A DNA stretch of 9,256 nucleotides from Syntrophomonadaceae bacterium. GTDB taxonomy: Bacteria; Bacillota; Syntrophomonadia; Syntrophomonadales; Syntrophomonadaceae. The stretch spans positions 1-9,256 of the forward strand of contig JAQUGU010000034.1 in assembly GCA_028683995.1 (NCBI GenBank). Direction: 5' to 3'. Made by a program: the position numbers and the translations under genes. The notes beneath the pieces are model-generated. The model was given only the letters and a program-made list of their open reading frames with translations, was not told where the DNA came from and searched no databases. Numbering within the stretch: the stretch's first letter is position 1; every line of letters starts with the position of its first letter. Positions 1 through 6,825 of the stretch are shown here, piece by piece.

Positions 1-1
1 A

Positions 2-661
2 GCTGGTTTGCTGCCCGCTTATAGCGGCCATATAAGGGTAGGAGATTACAGTGGAAAAGAGCTAAAGGCCGAAAAGGTAAACCGTTTATTAGCCTATTTG
101 CCCCAAAGCCTGGATAATTTCTTTCTGGCTGATACAGTATCCCAGGATATTGCATTGAGCAGTCAAATAGCAGCCAGTGAGGCGGAGTTCTGGTTGGGAA
201 AAATGAATTTGCAGGAATTCCGGGAAGATGATCCCCGCAAGCTGAGTACCGGGGAGAAACACCGGGTGGCCATGGCAGCAGTACTAGCTTCGAACCCGGA
301 TTTGATTTTACTGGACGAGCCCACTACCGGTATAGATGGAGAGCAGAAAAAAGAGATAGGAAAACTGCTGCTTACATTGTGCCAGCAGGGTAAATCAGTT
401 TTGCTGGTAACTCATGATATTGATTTTGCCAGTGAATATGCCGGACGATTAGTATTCATGCATAACGGCACTATACTGGCGGATGGTCCGGTACAGGAGG
501 TAATGGCGGGCAATACTTTTTATACCTCCCAGGCGGCCCGGCTGTTTGGGGGGATTGAACCGGGCATAATAAGTCAAACTCGGGCTATTGAATATCTCAG
601 GTCGCATTTTGAAAAGCATAGTTCCCGGGTGGTGGGACAGGAAAAGGGGTTGGATTATTGA
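2..661 (+). CDS. ECF transporter ATP-binding protein (EcfA/CbiO-like), 5'-truncated by window edge
   Basis: This is the nucleotide-binding subunit of an energy-coupling-factor importer, hydrolysing ATP on the cytoplasmic face to drive vitamin or metal uptake. The frame is open from the first bases, and the text there (AGLLPAYSGHI) is what normally follows the Walker A loop, so the true start lies upstream. Counting from the TTG at base 8, a Q-loop (LPQSLDNFF) is near residue 31. The ABC signature is LSTGE at 79-83 in place of LSGGQ, Walker B is LILLDEPTTGID at 99-110, and the switch histidine is in LLVTHD at 132-137. The tail (ARLFGG, then about 35 residues) resembles the end of the second half of duplicated, two-domain ECF ATPases, but the first half is not visible. 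It overlaps the S-component gene by four bases (TTGA), which implies translational coupling. The family call is firm; the substrate is not determinable. Confidence 0.9.
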   Translation, partial: AGLLPAYSGHIRVGDYSGKELKAEKVNRLLAYLPQSLDNFFLADTVSQDIALSSQIAASEAEFWLGKMNLQEFREDDPRKLSTGEKHRVAMAAVLASNPDLILLDEPTTGIDGEQKKEIGKLLLTLCQQGKSVLLVTHDIDFASEYAGRLVFMHNGTILADGPVQEVMAGNTFYTSQAARLFGGIEPGIISQTRAIEYLRSHFEKHSSRVVGQEKGLDY

Positions 662-1317
662 GCTGGGGTTTTTTAGCCACCATTATAGCTATCGCTGCTA
701 TCGTTATGCTTTATTTCTGGGCCCAGAAAGCAGCCGTTTCCAGTAAAGAAATTGTTCTGCTGGCGGCATTGACCGCCATAGCTGCACTGGTAAGAATACC
801 TTTTGCGGCTATTCCCAGTGTCCAACCAACTACCTTCATAATAATGCTTTCCGGTTGTATTTTCGGACCCCAGGCGGGATTTATGGTCGGTGCCAGTGCA
901 GCTCTGGTTTCAAACTTTTTCCTCGGTCAGGGGCCATGGACTCCCTGGCAAATGGTAGCCTGGGGGTTGGTAGGTGCAGGTACTGCTTATTTCTACCGTT
1001 TATGGCGGGGAAGCAAGCCGGTGGGGCTAGCCTTGCTGGGGTTACTATGGGGATATATATTTGGTTGGATACAAAACCTGGGTTTCTGGCTTACCTTTGT
1101 TTATCCCCTGAATATGCAGTCTTTTTTAGCCGCCTATGCTGCCAGTATAATTTTTGACAGCCTGCATGCGGTCTGCAATTTTTGTTTATGTCTGGTCCTG
1201 GCTTCACCAGTTTTAAAGATATTACAGGAATACCAGGAAAAAATTAGTTATCGCGTACTGCCGGTAGAGGATAATACCTTTAAGAAAAAGGAATCGGAAC
1301 AAAAAGGTAGTCAATAA
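658..1317 (+). CDS. ECF transporter substrate-binding S component
   Basis: This 219-aa, strongly hydrophobic protein has about six membrane segments (roughly residues 3-22, 30-52, 58-90, 96-114, 122-147 and 155-188) and a short charged cytoplasmic tail. The stretches LAALTAIAALVRIPFA (34-49), GPQAGFMVGASAALVSNFF (70-88) and GQGPWTPWQM (90-99) are typical of ECF S components, which bind the vitamin within the membrane and are toppled by the T subunit. The extra N-terminal helix before the conserved ALTA helix is a mild peculiarity. The start is TTG at 658, sharing TTGA with the stop of the upstream ATPase gene, with a purine-rich GAAAAGGGG ahead of it. Sequence style recalls cobalamin- or queuosine-type S components, but that is only a guess. 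No T-component gene is seen here; it is probably upstream, beyond the window. Confidence 0.85.
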   Translation: MSWGFLATIIAIAAIVMLYFWAQKAAVSSKEIVLLAALTAIAALVRIPFAAIPSVQPTTFIIMLSGCIFGPQAGFMVGASAALVSNFFLGQGPWTPWQMVAWGLVGAGTAYFYRLWRGSKPVGLALLGLLWGYIFGWIQNLGFWLTFVYPLNMQSFLAAYAASIIFDSLHAVCNFCLCLVLASPVLKILQEYQEKISYRVLPVEDNTFKKKESEQKGSQ

Positions 1318-1378
1318 TGATACTACTTTTGAAAGTCACAAGTTAGCGAGGCTGACAGTGTCGGGTTAGTGCTCGGCA

Positions 1379-1400
1379 GGGCAGACACATGGGTCTGCCC
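1379..1400. repeat. Short palindromic hairpin repeat (GGGCAGAC...GTCTGCCC)
   Basis: An 8-bp perfect stem (1379-1386 with 1393-1400) encloses a 6-base loop, 60 bases after the ECF S-component stop. It is not followed by a run of T, so it is not a classical intrinsic terminator, although it may still stop or stabilise the transcript. From memory, the core followed by CCTAC resembles a dispersed intergenic palindrome seen in many bacterial genomes. The sequence alone shows only the inverted repeat. Confidence 0.6.
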
Positions 1401-1424
1401 CTACATCCTTCGATATATCCCGCA

Positions 1425-1599
1425 CCCCTCACGCCTAACCCCTCACGCCTAACCCCTCACGCCTAACCCCTCACGCCTAACCCCTCACGCCTAACCCTTC
1501 ACGCCTAACCCTTCACGCCTAACCCTTCACGCCTAACCCTTCACGCCTAATCCCTCACGTCTTACCCTTCACGCCTAACCTCTTACCCCTCACTCCTTA
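1425..1599. repeat. 14-bp tandem repeat array (CCCCTCACGCCTAA), about 12 copies
   Basis: Twelve full 14-bp units plus one 7-bp partial unit run head to tail. Units 1-5 (1425-1494) are identical. Units 6-9 (1495-1550) all carry one C-to-T change at position 4. Unit 10 (1551-1564) has three changes, and unit 11 (1565-1578) returns to the type of units 6-9. After a 7-base remnant (1579-1585) comes a diverged unit (1586-1599). Homogeneity therefore decays from left to right. There are no spacers, so this is not CRISPR. Because 14 is not a multiple of three, the TAA on the plus strand and the TAG and TGA on the minus strand fall in every frame within three units, so the array is closed to translation in all six frames. 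The final unit provides the stop codon of the small minus-strand gene. Confidence 0.95.
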
Positions 1600-1755
1600 C
1601 GTTTCCGGTGAATCCAGGACATCCTCCACTTCATCCGTATTGCTCCAGTCATAAACACTGCTGCCAAAAGAATTCCTGGCTTCATTTAAGGCTTGAGGGT
1701 TATTCAGGATAAAATCCTGCACACTTACTAAATCTTTTTTCTTCTCTTCTTTCAT
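1597..1755 (-). CDS. Small acidic protein of unknown function (52 aa)
   Basis: I do not recognise this gene. The ATG at 1755 is chosen because the minus strand carries AAAGGAGGTG at 1773-1764, an almost ideal ribosome binding site at correct spacing. A longer frame from 1806 has no convincing site. The protein begins with a lysine-rich stretch (MKEEKKKD), then LVSVQDFILNNPQALNEARN, and ends in an acidic tail rich in D, E, S and T. There is no membrane segment and no cysteine. The stop codon lies inside the last 14-bp repeat, so array changes could have altered its C-terminus. It could be a regulator, an antitoxin-like peptide or a peptide precursor, but no toxin or modification enzyme adjoins it. 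It is transcribed divergently from the NERD gene. The good ribosome binding site makes a real gene more likely than chance. Confidence 0.6.
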   Translation of the reverse strand: MKEEKKKDLVSVQDFILNNPQALNEARNSFGSSVYDWSNTDEVEDVLDSPET

Positions 1756-1763
1756 TAATAAAA

Positions 1764-1773
1764 CACCTCCTTT
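1764..1773 (-). promoter_or_regulatory. Ribosome binding site of the 52-aa gene
   Basis: The minus strand reads AAAGGAGGTG, ending 8 bases before the ATG at 1755. It decides the start in favour of 1755 over the upstream in-frame ATG at 1806. Confidence 0.75.
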
Positions 1774-1830
1774 AGTGTAGTTTGTACCCAGATCAGACAG
1801 GTTCATACCTAATAATTAGACAATTATCAC

Positions 1831-1846
1831 TTGATTTTAAAATCAA
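1831..1846. promoter_or_regulatory. Perfect 16-bp palindrome, candidate operator
   Basis: TTGATTTTAAAATCAA is its own reverse complement. It sits between the divergent small gene (start 1755, minus) and the NERD gene (start 1951, plus) and overlaps the -35 region of the candidate plus-strand promoter. It has no loop and no following T-run, so an operator for a dimeric regulator fits better than a terminator. No regulator gene is visible nearby. AT-rich palindromes can occur by chance. Confidence 0.35.
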
Positions 1847-1866
1847 AACCGGTATATGCTTATAAT
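1837..1866 (+). promoter_or_regulatory. Candidate sigma-A promoter for the NERD-led operon
   Basis: A perfect TATAAT at 1861-1866 is preceded, after an 18-base spacer, by TTAAAA (1837-1842), a 4-of-6 match to the -35 consensus. The alternative TTGATT at 1831 would need a 24-base spacer, which is too long. The implied leader is roughly 80 bases before the ATG at 1951. The -35 region lies inside the 16-bp palindrome. Confidence 0.4.
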
Positions 1867-1950
1867 ATATGGGCAAAAATTGTTTACTCTTACGACCGGA
1901 TAAGGTAAAAAAGCTTTTGAAAAATAAGATTTAAAGAGAAAGGAGGAAAA

Positions 1951-2619
1951 ATGAAGACATTATTAATGCTGTCTCCTATATTCCTGGTGTTCCTGGCGAC
2001 TATCTATTTTATCTGGGCATTCAACAAAAGAACCCGGAAGTTAGCCCATCAGAAGGAAATTATTAAAGCCGGGGATCGAGGAGAATACAAGGTACAATCG
2101 GCTTTAACTCCGCTGGAGAAGCCCAATTCTCGTTATAAAGTATACCATAATGTTAGACTGGGACCAGATGCTTTACATACTAATGAGTATGATAGTGTGG
2201 TAATTGGGCCTAATGGAATTTTTCACATTGAAACCAAAAACTATGGTGGCGAACGTGGTGGAATTATTGATGTTGACAGTCGGGGCAACTGGATACTGCA
2301 TAAGAAAAATGGTTATTCCAAGATTATCAGCAATCCGGCTGGTCAGGTTGATTCCCATGAGTATCGTTTGAAGGGATTTTTAAACCGGGTAGTGGGAGTA
2401 AGGAATTTGCCTACCCAGGGTATTATAGTTTTGTCCTGCGATAAAGTTAGTATCCGTTATAATAAGAAGGCCAAACGCGATATTCCGATAATGAGTCGGC
2501 ATGAGCTGCTTGATTATATCCAGAACTATAGTAGAGGAAAGCTGGTATTATATCCCCGTACCATTAAGAAAATCTGTAAGAATATTGAAGAAATGAATAG
2601 AATGGAACGGGCTAATTAA
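1951..2619 (+). CDS. Membrane-anchored NERD (nuclease-related) domain protein
   Basis: This 222-aa protein has an N-terminal membrane segment (about residues 4-24) followed by a basic stretch (NKRTRK), so the rest probably faces the cytoplasm. Residues 41-160 carry the nuclease-related domain. GDRGEYKV is at 41-48 (G44, E45), EYDSVVIGPNGIF at 79-91 contains the metal-binding-type D81, and IETKNYGG at 93-100 holds the E-x-K pair (E94, K96) of restriction-endonuclease-like folds. NPAGQV at 128-133 is another typical element. The active-site pattern is intact, so catalysis on nucleic acid is plausible, but the physiological role of single-domain NERD proteins is poorly known. The start is an ATG with AGGAGG eight or fewer bases upstream. 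It is the first gene of the apparent operon, and the propeller gene begins 24 bases after its stop. Confidence 0.88.
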   Translation: MKTLLMLSPIFLVFLATIYFIWAFNKRTRKLAHQKEIIKAGDRGEYKVQSALTPLEKPNSRYKVYHNVRLGPDALHTNEYDSVVIGPNGIFHIETKNYGGERGGIIDVDSRGNWILHKKNGYSKIISNPAGQVDSHEYRLKGFLNRVVGVRNLPTQGIIVLSCDKVSIRYNKKAKRDIPIMSRHELLDYIQNYSRGKLVLYPRTIKKICKNIEEMNRMERAN

Positions 2620-2643
2620 AAACTGGAACGGGAGGAATATATC

Positions 2644-3852
2644 TTGAAGCGATTGCTTATTGTTTTAATGATATTTTTGTTCATATTCCCCCTGATGGCT
2701 CAGGCAGCACCCAAGCTAGAAATATATAACCACCCATCCGAAACTCGTCAGAAGGGTCAAATAATCTGGAAATTATCCGGTCTTGGTAAACCTTCCGAAC
2801 CATTAATCCTGGTTCCCGATGACAAATTGATTATCCTGGCTGGAAGCAAAATGCTCTGCATTAACCTGCAGGGCAATTTGCTATGGGAAACTAAAGTCGG
2901 CAATGGTAAGATGGGTAATCCAATAGTTACGGAAAATGGCTCTATTTTTACTGCCGGCAAAGGTATGGTGGTAGAAACGAAAATAAATGGAGCCAGGGGA
3001 TGGAGTTTTACCGCGTTACCCGGTGGCAAGGACAAGGAACCCCAGTTAGCAGGGGGACCCAACAACTTGATTTACCTGCCGCTACCTTATGCACTCTACG
3101 CCCTGGATACAGATGGCCACACGGTCTGGAACTTCTCCCCCTGGGACAACTCCGATCGCTTTACCATTAAAACTTCCATTAAACGCAGTTTTATGGATTG
3201 TGCTGCTGATGAGCAGACGTTTTTTGCGGTCTATGCAGATGAAAAAGCTGCTTACAAATTGGTAGCCATAGACAGCCGGGGAAACCTGCTCTGGACTTAC
3301 TGGATGGGTGACCTTGTCGGAGTCAGTATTCTTCCCGGAGATCAGGGGCGGGTATATGTGACTGCCACTCTTAAACCATCAAAGCGACAAGGCGGAGGCA
3401 AGTCTTCCTCGGGGAAGTTAAATCAGGGCAGAATATACTGTTTTGACCGCAACAGCGGAAAGAAACCATTATGGCAGTATAACGTTAAGGTTTCCGACTG
3501 TCTGACCGAACCGGTTTTATCCGGTGGTATGCTCTACGTTATCGGTGGAAGTAATATTTATAGGCTGGATGCTGACACTGGAATTTTAAAGTATGAAAAT
3601 CGACTTTCTAACCTGGTTTCAGTGCCAGCCATAGATGAGAATAATAAACGGGTTTACGCAGGCAGCAGTAAAGGCTTTCTATATGCGATTGGCAGTAATG
3701 GCAGATTGGACTGGTCCCGTGAACTGGAAGGGGCTATTGAACAGGCTCCATTGCTGGGAACAGATGGCTACATCTATGTTTGCACTCAGAAAGGGAACCT
3801 GTATAAAATACGTGATAATGCTGCCGGAGTATCTGCTGCCCCAAACCAATGA
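2644..3852 (+). CDS. Exported PQQ-type beta-propeller repeat protein
   Basis: This 402-aa protein has a clear signal peptide (MKRLLIVLMIFLFIFPLMAQA, with cleavage probably after residue 20-22). It then has successive propeller blades, each ending in a pattern like L-Y-A-I-D-x-x-G-x-x-x-W. Examples are LCINLQGNLLW (71-81), LYALDTDGHTVW (151-162), LVAIDSRGNLLW (206-217), IYCFDRNSGKKPLW (264-277), IYRLDADTGIL (305-315) and LYAIGSNGRLDW (346-357), giving about seven blades. This resembles PQQ-binding-like/BamB-type propellers, which usually serve as protein-binding scaffolds; no sign of PQQ enzymology is visible. A Gly/Ser/Lys-rich loop at about 246-260 interrupts one blade. The start is TTG at 2644 with GGAGG (2631-2635) 8 bases upstream. 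It lies between the NERD and SLH genes and is likely a cell-surface partner of the SLH protein. Confidence 0.87.
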   Translation: MKRLLIVLMIFLFIFPLMAQAAPKLEIYNHPSETRQKGQIIWKLSGLGKPSEPLILVPDDKLIILAGSKMLCINLQGNLLWETKVGNGKMGNPIVTENGSIFTAGKGMVVETKINGARGWSFTALPGGKDKEPQLAGGPNNLIYLPLPYALYALDTDGHTVWNFSPWDNSDRFTIKTSIKRSFMDCAADEQTFFAVYADEKAAYKLVAIDSRGNLLWTYWMGDLVGVSILPGDQGRVYVTATLKPSKRQGGGKSSSGKLNQGRIYCFDRNSGKKPLWQYNVKVSDCLTEPVLSGGMLYVIGGSNIYRLDADTGILKYENRLSNLVSVPAIDENNKRVYAGSSKGFLYAIGSNGRLDWSRELEGAIEQAPLLGTDGYIYVCTQKGNLYKIRDNAAGVSAAPNQ

Positions 3853-3896
3853 TGACTTGAAGAGCAGGGGGAGGTAAGCCGGAAGGAGATTACATC

Positions 3897-5489
3897 ATGT
3901 TAAAGGTGCCACCTCGAATTATTTTAGTAATCCTACTGGTTGCAGGTCTTACTTTGACTTCGCTCCAGCCGGTCAATGCTGCTCTATTTCCAGATCTGGA
4001 GGGCCATTGGGCCCATGAGCCGGTATGCCGTGCCAGTGTAGTAGATCTTATAAAGGGTTACCCGGATGGAAACTTTCGCCCCGAACAGAGCCTGTCAGAG
4101 ATGGAGGCCCTGGTTCTGTTTATGCGGGCCGCAGGCTATAATCTGGATAAAAGTAAAAGCAGTCGGGTTAAAAGTCTCCCGGTAACTAAAGTAACTACTC
4201 CGCAGGTCTCCTGGGGGCAAAACTACCTGGATCAGGCGGCGGCGGATAACTTAATTGATAAGTCATGGCTGGCTGATTTTAATGGTGATCATCCTATTAC
4301 CCGCGCGCGGACGGCAGGCTTGTTATGCCGGCTGTTGAAACTGCCGGAAAGCGATACTGCAGGAGTTACATTATTTACCGATTTGAATAAAGCGGCACCT
4401 GAATACCGAACTAGTATAGTGGCCGTTGCTCGGGCTGGTATCATTAATGGTTTTGCCGATGGAAGCTTCCGCCCCGGGGAAGGTTTAAAAAGAGGTGAAG
4501 CCGCTGCTCTTTTGGATAACATGATAAAAGATAATTGGCTGCAATCAGTAAGTGACCGGCAGGTGGAGGGATGGATACCGCGGATAGATTTTAAGCCTAA
4601 TCCCCCCGAGATTGAACTGCAAACTTTGCAGGGCAGTAAAAAGTATAAACTATCCCCGGAAGTCAAGTGTTTTAAAAACGGCAAGGAGTGTCCCTACCAG
4701 CAAATCCTGCACTGGCGGGTGATAATCCATTTGGACAGTAAAAAACAGGCTGTCTGTATAACCCTCTTAGAGAAAAGAGCAGCTGCAAAAGAAAACAAGA
4801 TAAGGGGAACCATAAGAGCTGTAGCCCTGGGCCAGGATAGCTTTTTAACCATGGTAGATCTGAATGGGAAGGAACAGATTTTACCCTTGTCCTGGGGGGC
4901 TGAATTGGATAGCGGAGGAAAAAATAAAACTAAAGGTTTTCAGGCCCTGAAGCCCGGCACCTTTATTGACGCTTACCTCTCTGGTGATGAGGTTATGCGG
5001 GTTGCTGTACTTACAACCAAAAGCCTTTCCGGTAATGTTAATAGTGTAACCGGAAAAAGGCTGGAACTGGAGAACAAGGGTTCCAAAGGCAATCAACCAA
5101 CCTGGTTTAATTACTGGGATCGAGCTCGGATTATAAATAAGGATGGCCGCAATGACTACGTCATAAGGGGTGACAAAGTAAAAATTACCTACCTGGACCC
5201 GGACCCCGAGGGTATTGACGATGAAATCCCGCTGGAAATAATAATTACCGGCAGACCGCAATGGAAGAAGGTTACGGGCGAGGTGGAAAGGATTGGTGGC
5301 AGTGGTGAGGGGCGGCAGGTGGTTTTAAAGAAGAACAAAAACTATACCCTGGATACCACTGCGACCGTGTATCGGGAAGATGGTAGTATTATTGCTTTAA
5401 GCGATATAAATCCGGGTGATAAGGTGGAGGCTATGGTAGATGGTGCTGGTATCGTAATGAAACTAATCTTAAAGGATCCACCGGCTTAA
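3897..5489 (+). CDS. SLH-domain cell-surface protein with repeated C-terminal module
   Basis: This 530-aa protein has a signal peptide (residues 1 to about 28, ending PVNA). Three S-layer-homology segments follow. The first begins FPDLEGHWAH (31-40) with IKGYPDGNFRP (52-62). The second, at about 105-149, is degenerate (WGQNYLDQAAADNLID). The third runs about 159-210 with INGFADGSFRPGEGLKRGEAAALL (183-206). SLH domains bind pyruvylated secondary cell-wall polymer, so the protein should be wall-attached. The remaining 290 residues form about four similar beta-rich units (about 241-293, 303-372, 377-451 and 458-526), each with a pattern close to G-x-[IV]-x-x-[IV]...L..[IL]..G-d-x-[IV]-x-[AIV]...V-x-x-[IV]-x-[IL]. 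They recall small barrel-like domains of the DUF5666 kind, although I cannot assign the family. The ATG start has AAGGAG about 8 bases upstream. There is no LPxTG or catalytic signature. Confidence 0.87.
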   Translation: MLKVPPRIILVILLVAGLTLTSLQPVNAALFPDLEGHWAHEPVCRASVVDLIKGYPDGNFRPEQSLSEMEALVLFMRAAGYNLDKSKSSRVKSLPVTKVTTPQVSWGQNYLDQAAADNLIDKSWLADFNGDHPITRARTAGLLCRLLKLPESDTAGVTLFTDLNKAAPEYRTSIVAVARAGIINGFADGSFRPGEGLKRGEAAALLDNMIKDNWLQSVSDRQVEGWIPRIDFKPNPPEIELQTLQGSKKYKLSPEVKCFKNGKECPYQQILHWRVIIHLDSKKQAVCITLLEKRAAAKENKIRGTIRAVALGQDSFLTMVDLNGKEQILPLSWGAELDSGGKNKTKGFQALKPGTFIDAYLSGDEVMRVAVLTTKSLSGNVNSVTGKRLELENKGSKGNQPTWFNYWDRARIINKDGRNDYVIRGDKVKITYLDPDPEGIDDEIPLEIIITGRPQWKKVTGEVERIGGSGEGRQVVLKKNKNYTLDTTATVYREDGSIIALSDINPGDKVEAMVDGAGIVMKLILKDPPA

Positions 5490-5567
5490 AAATCTTCTTA
5501 GGATTTATATTGGAGAAGTGTAGATATACAATTTGGGTTTAACTTGGCATGATTTACGTGGAATTAA

Positions 5568-5573
5568 CAGGAG
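5568..5573 (+). promoter_or_regulatory. Ribosome binding site deciding the start at 5581
   Basis: CAGGAG ends 7 bases before the ATG at 5581. The upstream in-frame TTG at 5533 has its nearest purine-rich site (GGAGAAG, 5512-5518) 14 bases away, which is too far. The ATG is therefore preferred. Confidence 0.65.
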
Positions 5574-5580
5574 TTTGAAT

Positions 5581-6279
5581 ATGGATAGAATAAAACACTT
5601 GAATCACTTTTATGATATTCTAACCGAACTGCAAAGCAAAACCGGGACCCGTATACTGGCTACCTGCAATATCCGTATGGAGTGGCCCCAGCAGGGAGTT
5701 TACTTCTTTTTTCAGCCGGGAGAGCTGCGTGATAACGGTAAACAGATGCGGGTAGTCAGGGTAGGGGTATCAAAATCTTCTGAAAGCCCCCAGAGCCCTT
5801 TATGGGATCGTTTGCGGGAGCACCGGGGAACAATCAGCGGTAAGTTTTCCGGAGGGGGAGACCACAGGATATCCAATTTTCGCTATCATGTTGGTAGCGC
5901 TTTGATAAACCGGGATAATTTGGTCTGCCCTTCCTGGCAAGAACTTGATACTTATAATACAACCATCAGACAGGAGGAACATCCGCTGGAAAAGCAGGTA
6001 AGTGATATAATAAGCAATATGCCTTTCCTCTGGATTTCCACTGATCGCAGTACCCGGCCGGATCAGTTAAACCAGTTTATTAAACGTAATGCGGTAGCAT
6101 TGCTTAGTAATTACGATGCTCAGATTTCCCTGGATGCACCTTCCCCTGCCTGGTTAGGGCATTATTGTCCGAATGATGCTATTCGTCTTTCGGGATTATG
6201 GAACTACCGTAGTGTTGATGTAACCTGCAACCCCAGGTTTCTAAACTACCTGGAAAAACTGGTACGACTGGTGAAGTAA
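5581..6279 (+). CDS. GIY-YIG-like nuclease family protein
   Basis: This 232-aa soluble protein lacks a signal peptide or membrane segment. QGVYFFF (38-44) matches the GIY strand, and MRVVRVGVS (56-64) matches the YIG strand. LWDRLREHRGT (74-84) gives the arginine-bearing helix, and HPLEKQVSDII (134-144) offers the glutamate (E137) that usually binds the metal. A conserved-looking C-terminal stretch, SPAWLGHYC (188-196) through SGLWNYRSVDV (204-214), lies outside the nuclease core. In my recollection it recurs in a family of mostly unnamed bacterial proteins with GVYFFF and RVVRVG motifs. The YIG position is VRVG rather than strict YIG, so activity is uncertain. The gene starts 91 bases after the SLH gene and ends 55 bases before the deaminase gene. 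With that neighbour it hints at nucleic-acid metabolism or defence; this is inference. Confidence 0.6.
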   Translation: MDRIKHLNHFYDILTELQSKTGTRILATCNIRMEWPQQGVYFFFQPGELRDNGKQMRVVRVGVSKSSESPQSPLWDRLREHRGTISGKFSGGGDHRISNFRYHVGSALINRDNLVCPSWQELDTYNTTIRQEEHPLEKQVSDIISNMPFLWISTDRSTRPDQLNQFIKRNAVALLSNYDAQISLDAPSPAWLGHYCPNDAIRLSGLWNYRSVDVTCNPRFLNYLEKLVRLVK

Positions 6280-6321
6280 AGGTATAGCCGTAATATTGAT
6301 GAACAAGTAAAGGCGATAACT

Positions 6322-6326
6322 AGGAG
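6322..6326 (+). promoter_or_regulatory. Ribosome binding site deciding the TTG start at 6335
   Basis: AGGAG at 6322-6326 is 8 bases before the TTG at 6335. The other possible start, GTG at 6326, overlaps this site and has none of its own, so TTG is chosen. Confidence 0.7.
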
Positions 6327-6334
6327 TGATATTA

Positions 6335-6799
6335 TTGAAACCCCGGCCAAGTAAAACCGACTATTACCTGAATATTGCTCTGGATGTAGCAGCACGCGGT
6401 ACCTGCCTGCGGCGTAATTTTGGTGCAGTAATTGTTAAGGATGATGCCATAGTTTCCACCGGGTACTCCGGAGCTCCTCGAGGTTTGCCTAATTGCTGTG
6501 ATCTGGAAATCTGTGAACGGGATCGTCGGGGAATACCCAGTGGGGAAAGATATGAACTGTGCCGGAGTGTGCATGCCGAAATGAATGCCATAATTAATGC
6601 TGGAAGGGATAAAACCCTTGGCGCTACCCTCTATCTATCCGGTTTTGATGTTAAGAGTGGGGAGTTAATTGATGCCGAGCCCTGTTTTTTATGTAAAAGG
6701 ATTATATTAAATGCGGGCATTTATAAAGTGATTTGCCGGACCAAGGACGGGAGCTCATGGGCCATCATACCAGAAGGACACCCCGACTATCAGCAGTAG
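6335..6799 (+). CDS. dCMP deaminase family protein (zinc deaminase, ComEB-like)
   Basis: This 154-aa protein is of the cytidine/deoxycytidylate deaminase superfamily, which deaminates dCMP to dUMP on the route to dTMP. The zinc site is complete. SVHAEMNAI (78-86) contains H80 as ligand and E82 as the proton shuttle, and EPCFLCKR (115-122) contains C117 and C120. The N-terminal RGTCLRRNFGAVIV (21-34) and TGYSGAPRGLPNC (42-54) match the family's nucleotide-binding core. Five further cysteines (24, 54, 55, 60, 76) in the inserted segment could form the second, structural zinc site that some dCMP deaminases have; this is inferred. The length is normal for the family. Although similar to competence-operon ComEB, no com genes are adjacent. 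Substrate assignment to dCMP rather than another pyrimidine is by family only. The next gene starts 26 bases downstream. Confidence 0.87.
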   Translation: MKPRPSKTDYYLNIALDVAARGTCLRRNFGAVIVKDDAIVSTGYSGAPRGLPNCCDLEICERDRRGIPSGERYELCRSVHAEMNAIINAGRDKTLGATLYLSGFDVKSGELIDAEPCFLCKRIILNAGIYKVICRTKDGSSWAIIPEGHPDYQQ

Positions 6800-6825
6800 T
6801 ACCAGGGAAAAAAGGAGAGTGTGGG

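Noticed and set aside
855..1157. Overlapping open frame inside the ECF S-component gene
   Set aside because: It is a shadow frame of a membrane protein gene, with no ribosome site and no family resemblance.
1425..1599. CRISPR array
   Set aside because: Units are 14 bp and directly adjacent, with no unique spacers and no cas genes in the window.
1756..1806. Longer version of the small minus-strand protein starting at 1806
   Set aside because: There is no usable ribosome site before 1806, and the strong AAAGGAGGTG lies within this extension.
5533..5580. TTG at 5533 as start of the GIY-YIG-like gene
   Set aside because: Its nearest ribosome site is 14 bases away, while the ATG at 5581 has CAGGAG 7 bases upstream.
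6326..6334. GTG at 6326 as start of the deaminase
   Set aside because: The codon overlaps the AGGAG ribosome site that correctly serves the TTG at 6335.
6332..6591. Two minus-strand frames opposite the deaminase gene
   Set aside because: Both are antisense shadows of a well-supported deaminase with intact zinc motifs.
6733..6825. N-terminal extension of the 179-aa protein from 6733
   Set aside because: It overlaps the deaminase gene out of frame and lacks a ribosome site; the ATG at 6826 has one.
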